From: Streptosporangiaceae bacterium | GTDB taxonomy: Bacteria; Actinomycetota; Actinomycetes; Streptosporangiales; Streptosporangiaceae | Direction: 5' to 3' | NCBI GenBank assembly: GCA_019245115.1 | Contig: JAFARZ010000040.1 | Span: 1 to 48,128 of the forward strand | DNA: 48,128 bases | Shown: positions 47,093 through 48,128 of the stretch, piece after piece | Layout: every line of letters starts with the position of its first letter | Numbering within the stretch: the first letter of the stretch is position 1 | Made by a program: the position numbers and the translations under genes | The notes under the pieces: model-generated | Database searches by the model: none | What the model was told of the DNA's origin: nothing | The model's input: only the letters and a program-made list of their open reading frames with translations

Positions 47093-48128
47093 CTACTCAG
47101 GGCTCAGGGCGCGGACGGTGTCGATGGTGTCGGCTTCGGCGGCCGGTTTATCCTCGCGATAGCGCAGCACGCGTGCGAACCGCAGCGCGAGGCCGCCCGG
47201 GTAACGCGGACTGCGCTGCACCCCGTCGAAGGCGATCTCCACCACGAGCTCCGGCCGCACGTAAACGGTCCACGAGTCGCGATGCGACTCCAGTGCCAGC
47301 AGCCGCGAAGTCTGCCACTTCAGCAGCTCGTCGGTCAGGCCCTTGAACGTCTTGCCGAGCATGACGAACCCGCCAGCCGGATCCCGCGCCCCCAGGTGCA
47401 GGTTGGAAAGCCAGCCGCGCCGCCGTCCGTGACCCCACTCGACGGCGAGCACCACCAGGTCGAGCGTGTGCCGCGGCTTGACCTTGATCCAGCCCGCGCC
47501 ACGCCGGCCCGCCGCGTACAACGCGTCCAGCGACTTGACCACGACGCCCTCGTGCCCGCGCGCCACCGCGTCCGCGAAGAACTCCGACGCCTCCTCCGCC
47601 GAGGAGGTCAGCATCCGGGGCATCAGCATGTCCGCCGGCACCACCGCCTCCAGAGACGCGCGCCGCTGCTCGTACGGTAGGTCGATCAGGTCGGCGCCAT
47701 CCAGATGCAGCAGGTCGAAGAAGAACGAAGACAACGACACCGCGCCCGTTTCAGCCGCCGCCCGCGATGCGGTGTCCTGGAACGCCATCGGCCGTCCGTC
47801 CGGCCGCAACGCGATCAGCTCGCCGTCCAGCACCGCCGAACGCACCGGCAATCCCCCGACCGCTGCCACCACCTCGGGCAGCCGGTCGGTGATGTCGTCG
47901 AGCGTCCGCGTGAACAGCCGCACCGCGCCGCCCGATGCGACGTGCGCCTGGATCCGTATCCCGTCGAGCTTCCACTCAATGGCCGCCAGTATGCCAACGC
48001 CGATCTTGGCCAGCGCGTCCGGGATGTCGGGCGCGCTCGCCGCGAGCATCGGCCGCACCGGCTGCCCGACCTCCAGCCCGAACGCCTCGAGCGCGGCCGC
48101 GCCCGTGGCCGCGCCCGCGGCACCGCCC
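47093..48128 (-). CDS. ATP-dependent DNA ligase (LigB-like), N-terminal part outside the window
   Basis: Seals nicks using ATP through a ligase-AMP intermediate. The visible 345 residues cover the adenylation domain (nucleotidyl Lys in [69 protein letters not shown]) and the OB domain ([38 protein letters not shown]). The frame is open to the right edge ([16 protein letters not shown]) so the N-terminal DNA-binding domain, about 160 residues in actinobacterial LigB proteins, is cut off by the window. It is not a LigD fusion in the part seen. The ATG at 48058 lies inside the conserved core and is not the true start. Confidence 0.92.
   Translation of the reverse strand, partial: GGAAGAATGAAALEAFGLEVGQPVRPMLAASAPDIPDALAKIGVGILAAIEWKLDGIRIQAHVASGGAVRLFTRTLDDITDRLPEVVAAVGGLPVRSAVLDGELIALRPDGRPMAFQDTASRAAAETGAVSLSSFFFDLLHLDGADLIDLPYEQRRASLEAVVPADMLMPRMLTSSAEEASEFFADAVARGHEGVVVKSLDALYAAGRRGAGWIKVKPRHTLDLVVLAVEWGHGRRRGWLSNLHLGARDPAGGFVMLGKTFKGLTDELLKWQTSRLLALESHRDSWTVYVRPELVVEIAFDGVQRSPRYPGGLALRFARVLRYREDKPAAEADTIDTVRALSPE

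Overview
The window is 48 kb of GC-rich chromosomal DNA from an actinomycete (Actinomycetota, probably a Streptosporangiales- or Streptomyces-like lineage; the genus cannot be named from sequence alone). The evidence is the strong G/C third-position bias, the many GTG starts, the actinobacterial families (NdgR-type IclR regulator, LapA-domain protein, DUF574-type methyltransferase, F420-pathway CofC/FbiD) and the gene order. leuC-leuD-hup, ddl-gpsA-plsC, cofC, thiL, rpmB, recG, rsmD-coaD, yceD-rpmF-rnc-mutM, smc-ftsY, glnB-glnD and ffh follow the conserved actinobacterial core order, also known from mycobacteria. No tRNA, rRNA, CRISPR array, insertion sequence or prophage was seen.

Layout. 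0.2-2.7 kb: a NarL-type two-component pair and a LapA-like membrane protein. 2.5-6.0 kb: a MocR regulator divergent from an EamA exporter, then a sucrase/ferredoxin-like protein. 6.0-10.8 kb: a GT-C membrane glycosyltransferase divergent from a class I DAHP synthase, followed by an ECF sigma factor fused to an anti-sigma-like zinc motif, a membrane span and an outer domain. 10.8-15.2 kb: a TrpB2-like enzyme and the three-gene proton-translocating transhydrogenase operon pntAA-pntAB-pntB. 15.6-19.0 kb: an IclR regulator divergent from leuCD, then hup. 19.0-23.5 kb: the leftward operon plsC-gpsA-PLP lyase-ddl. 23.5-28.8 kb: cofC, a small Lrp-like protein, thiL, rpmB and recG. 28.8-32.0 kb: an accessory spot with a second NarL-type pair, a destroyed ABC ATPase gene and an AbrB/RelE-type toxin-antitoxin module sitting inside its remains. 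32.0-48.1 kb: rsmD, coaD, the yceD-rpmF-rnc-mutM cluster, a small coiled-coil protein, smc, a methyltransferase, ftsY, glnB-glnD, ffh and the start-truncated end of an ATP-dependent DNA ligase.

The most unusual thing is not an operon but the repeats. Several kinds of repeat sit in frame inside otherwise ordinary housekeeping genes. A 29-bp identical module is read in the same frame in recG (four tandem units) and in the sigma gene. An ~80-bp hairpin element has three copies, one inside a ~217-residue insertion in the SMC hinge. A second, ~85-bp hairpin element has copies at the window start and inside the glycosyltransferase gene. Minisatellites of 9, 15, 27 or 30 bp, always a multiple of three, occur in lapA, thiL, recG, smc and the leader of the PLP lyase, where each 15-bp unit carries a Shine-Dalgarno-like motif. 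A G6/C6 hairpin that contains the stop codon ends both thiL and the IclR gene. Together these suggest a genome whose core genes tolerate, or are actively seeded with, short in-frame repeats, comparable in outcome to the palindromic elements known in Rickettsia coding sequences. How they are made is not visible here.

Several genes also run past their expected ends: MocR into lapA, the EamA exporter through the whole convergent gene, the DAHP synthase up to the sigma gene, and the second response regulator into recG.
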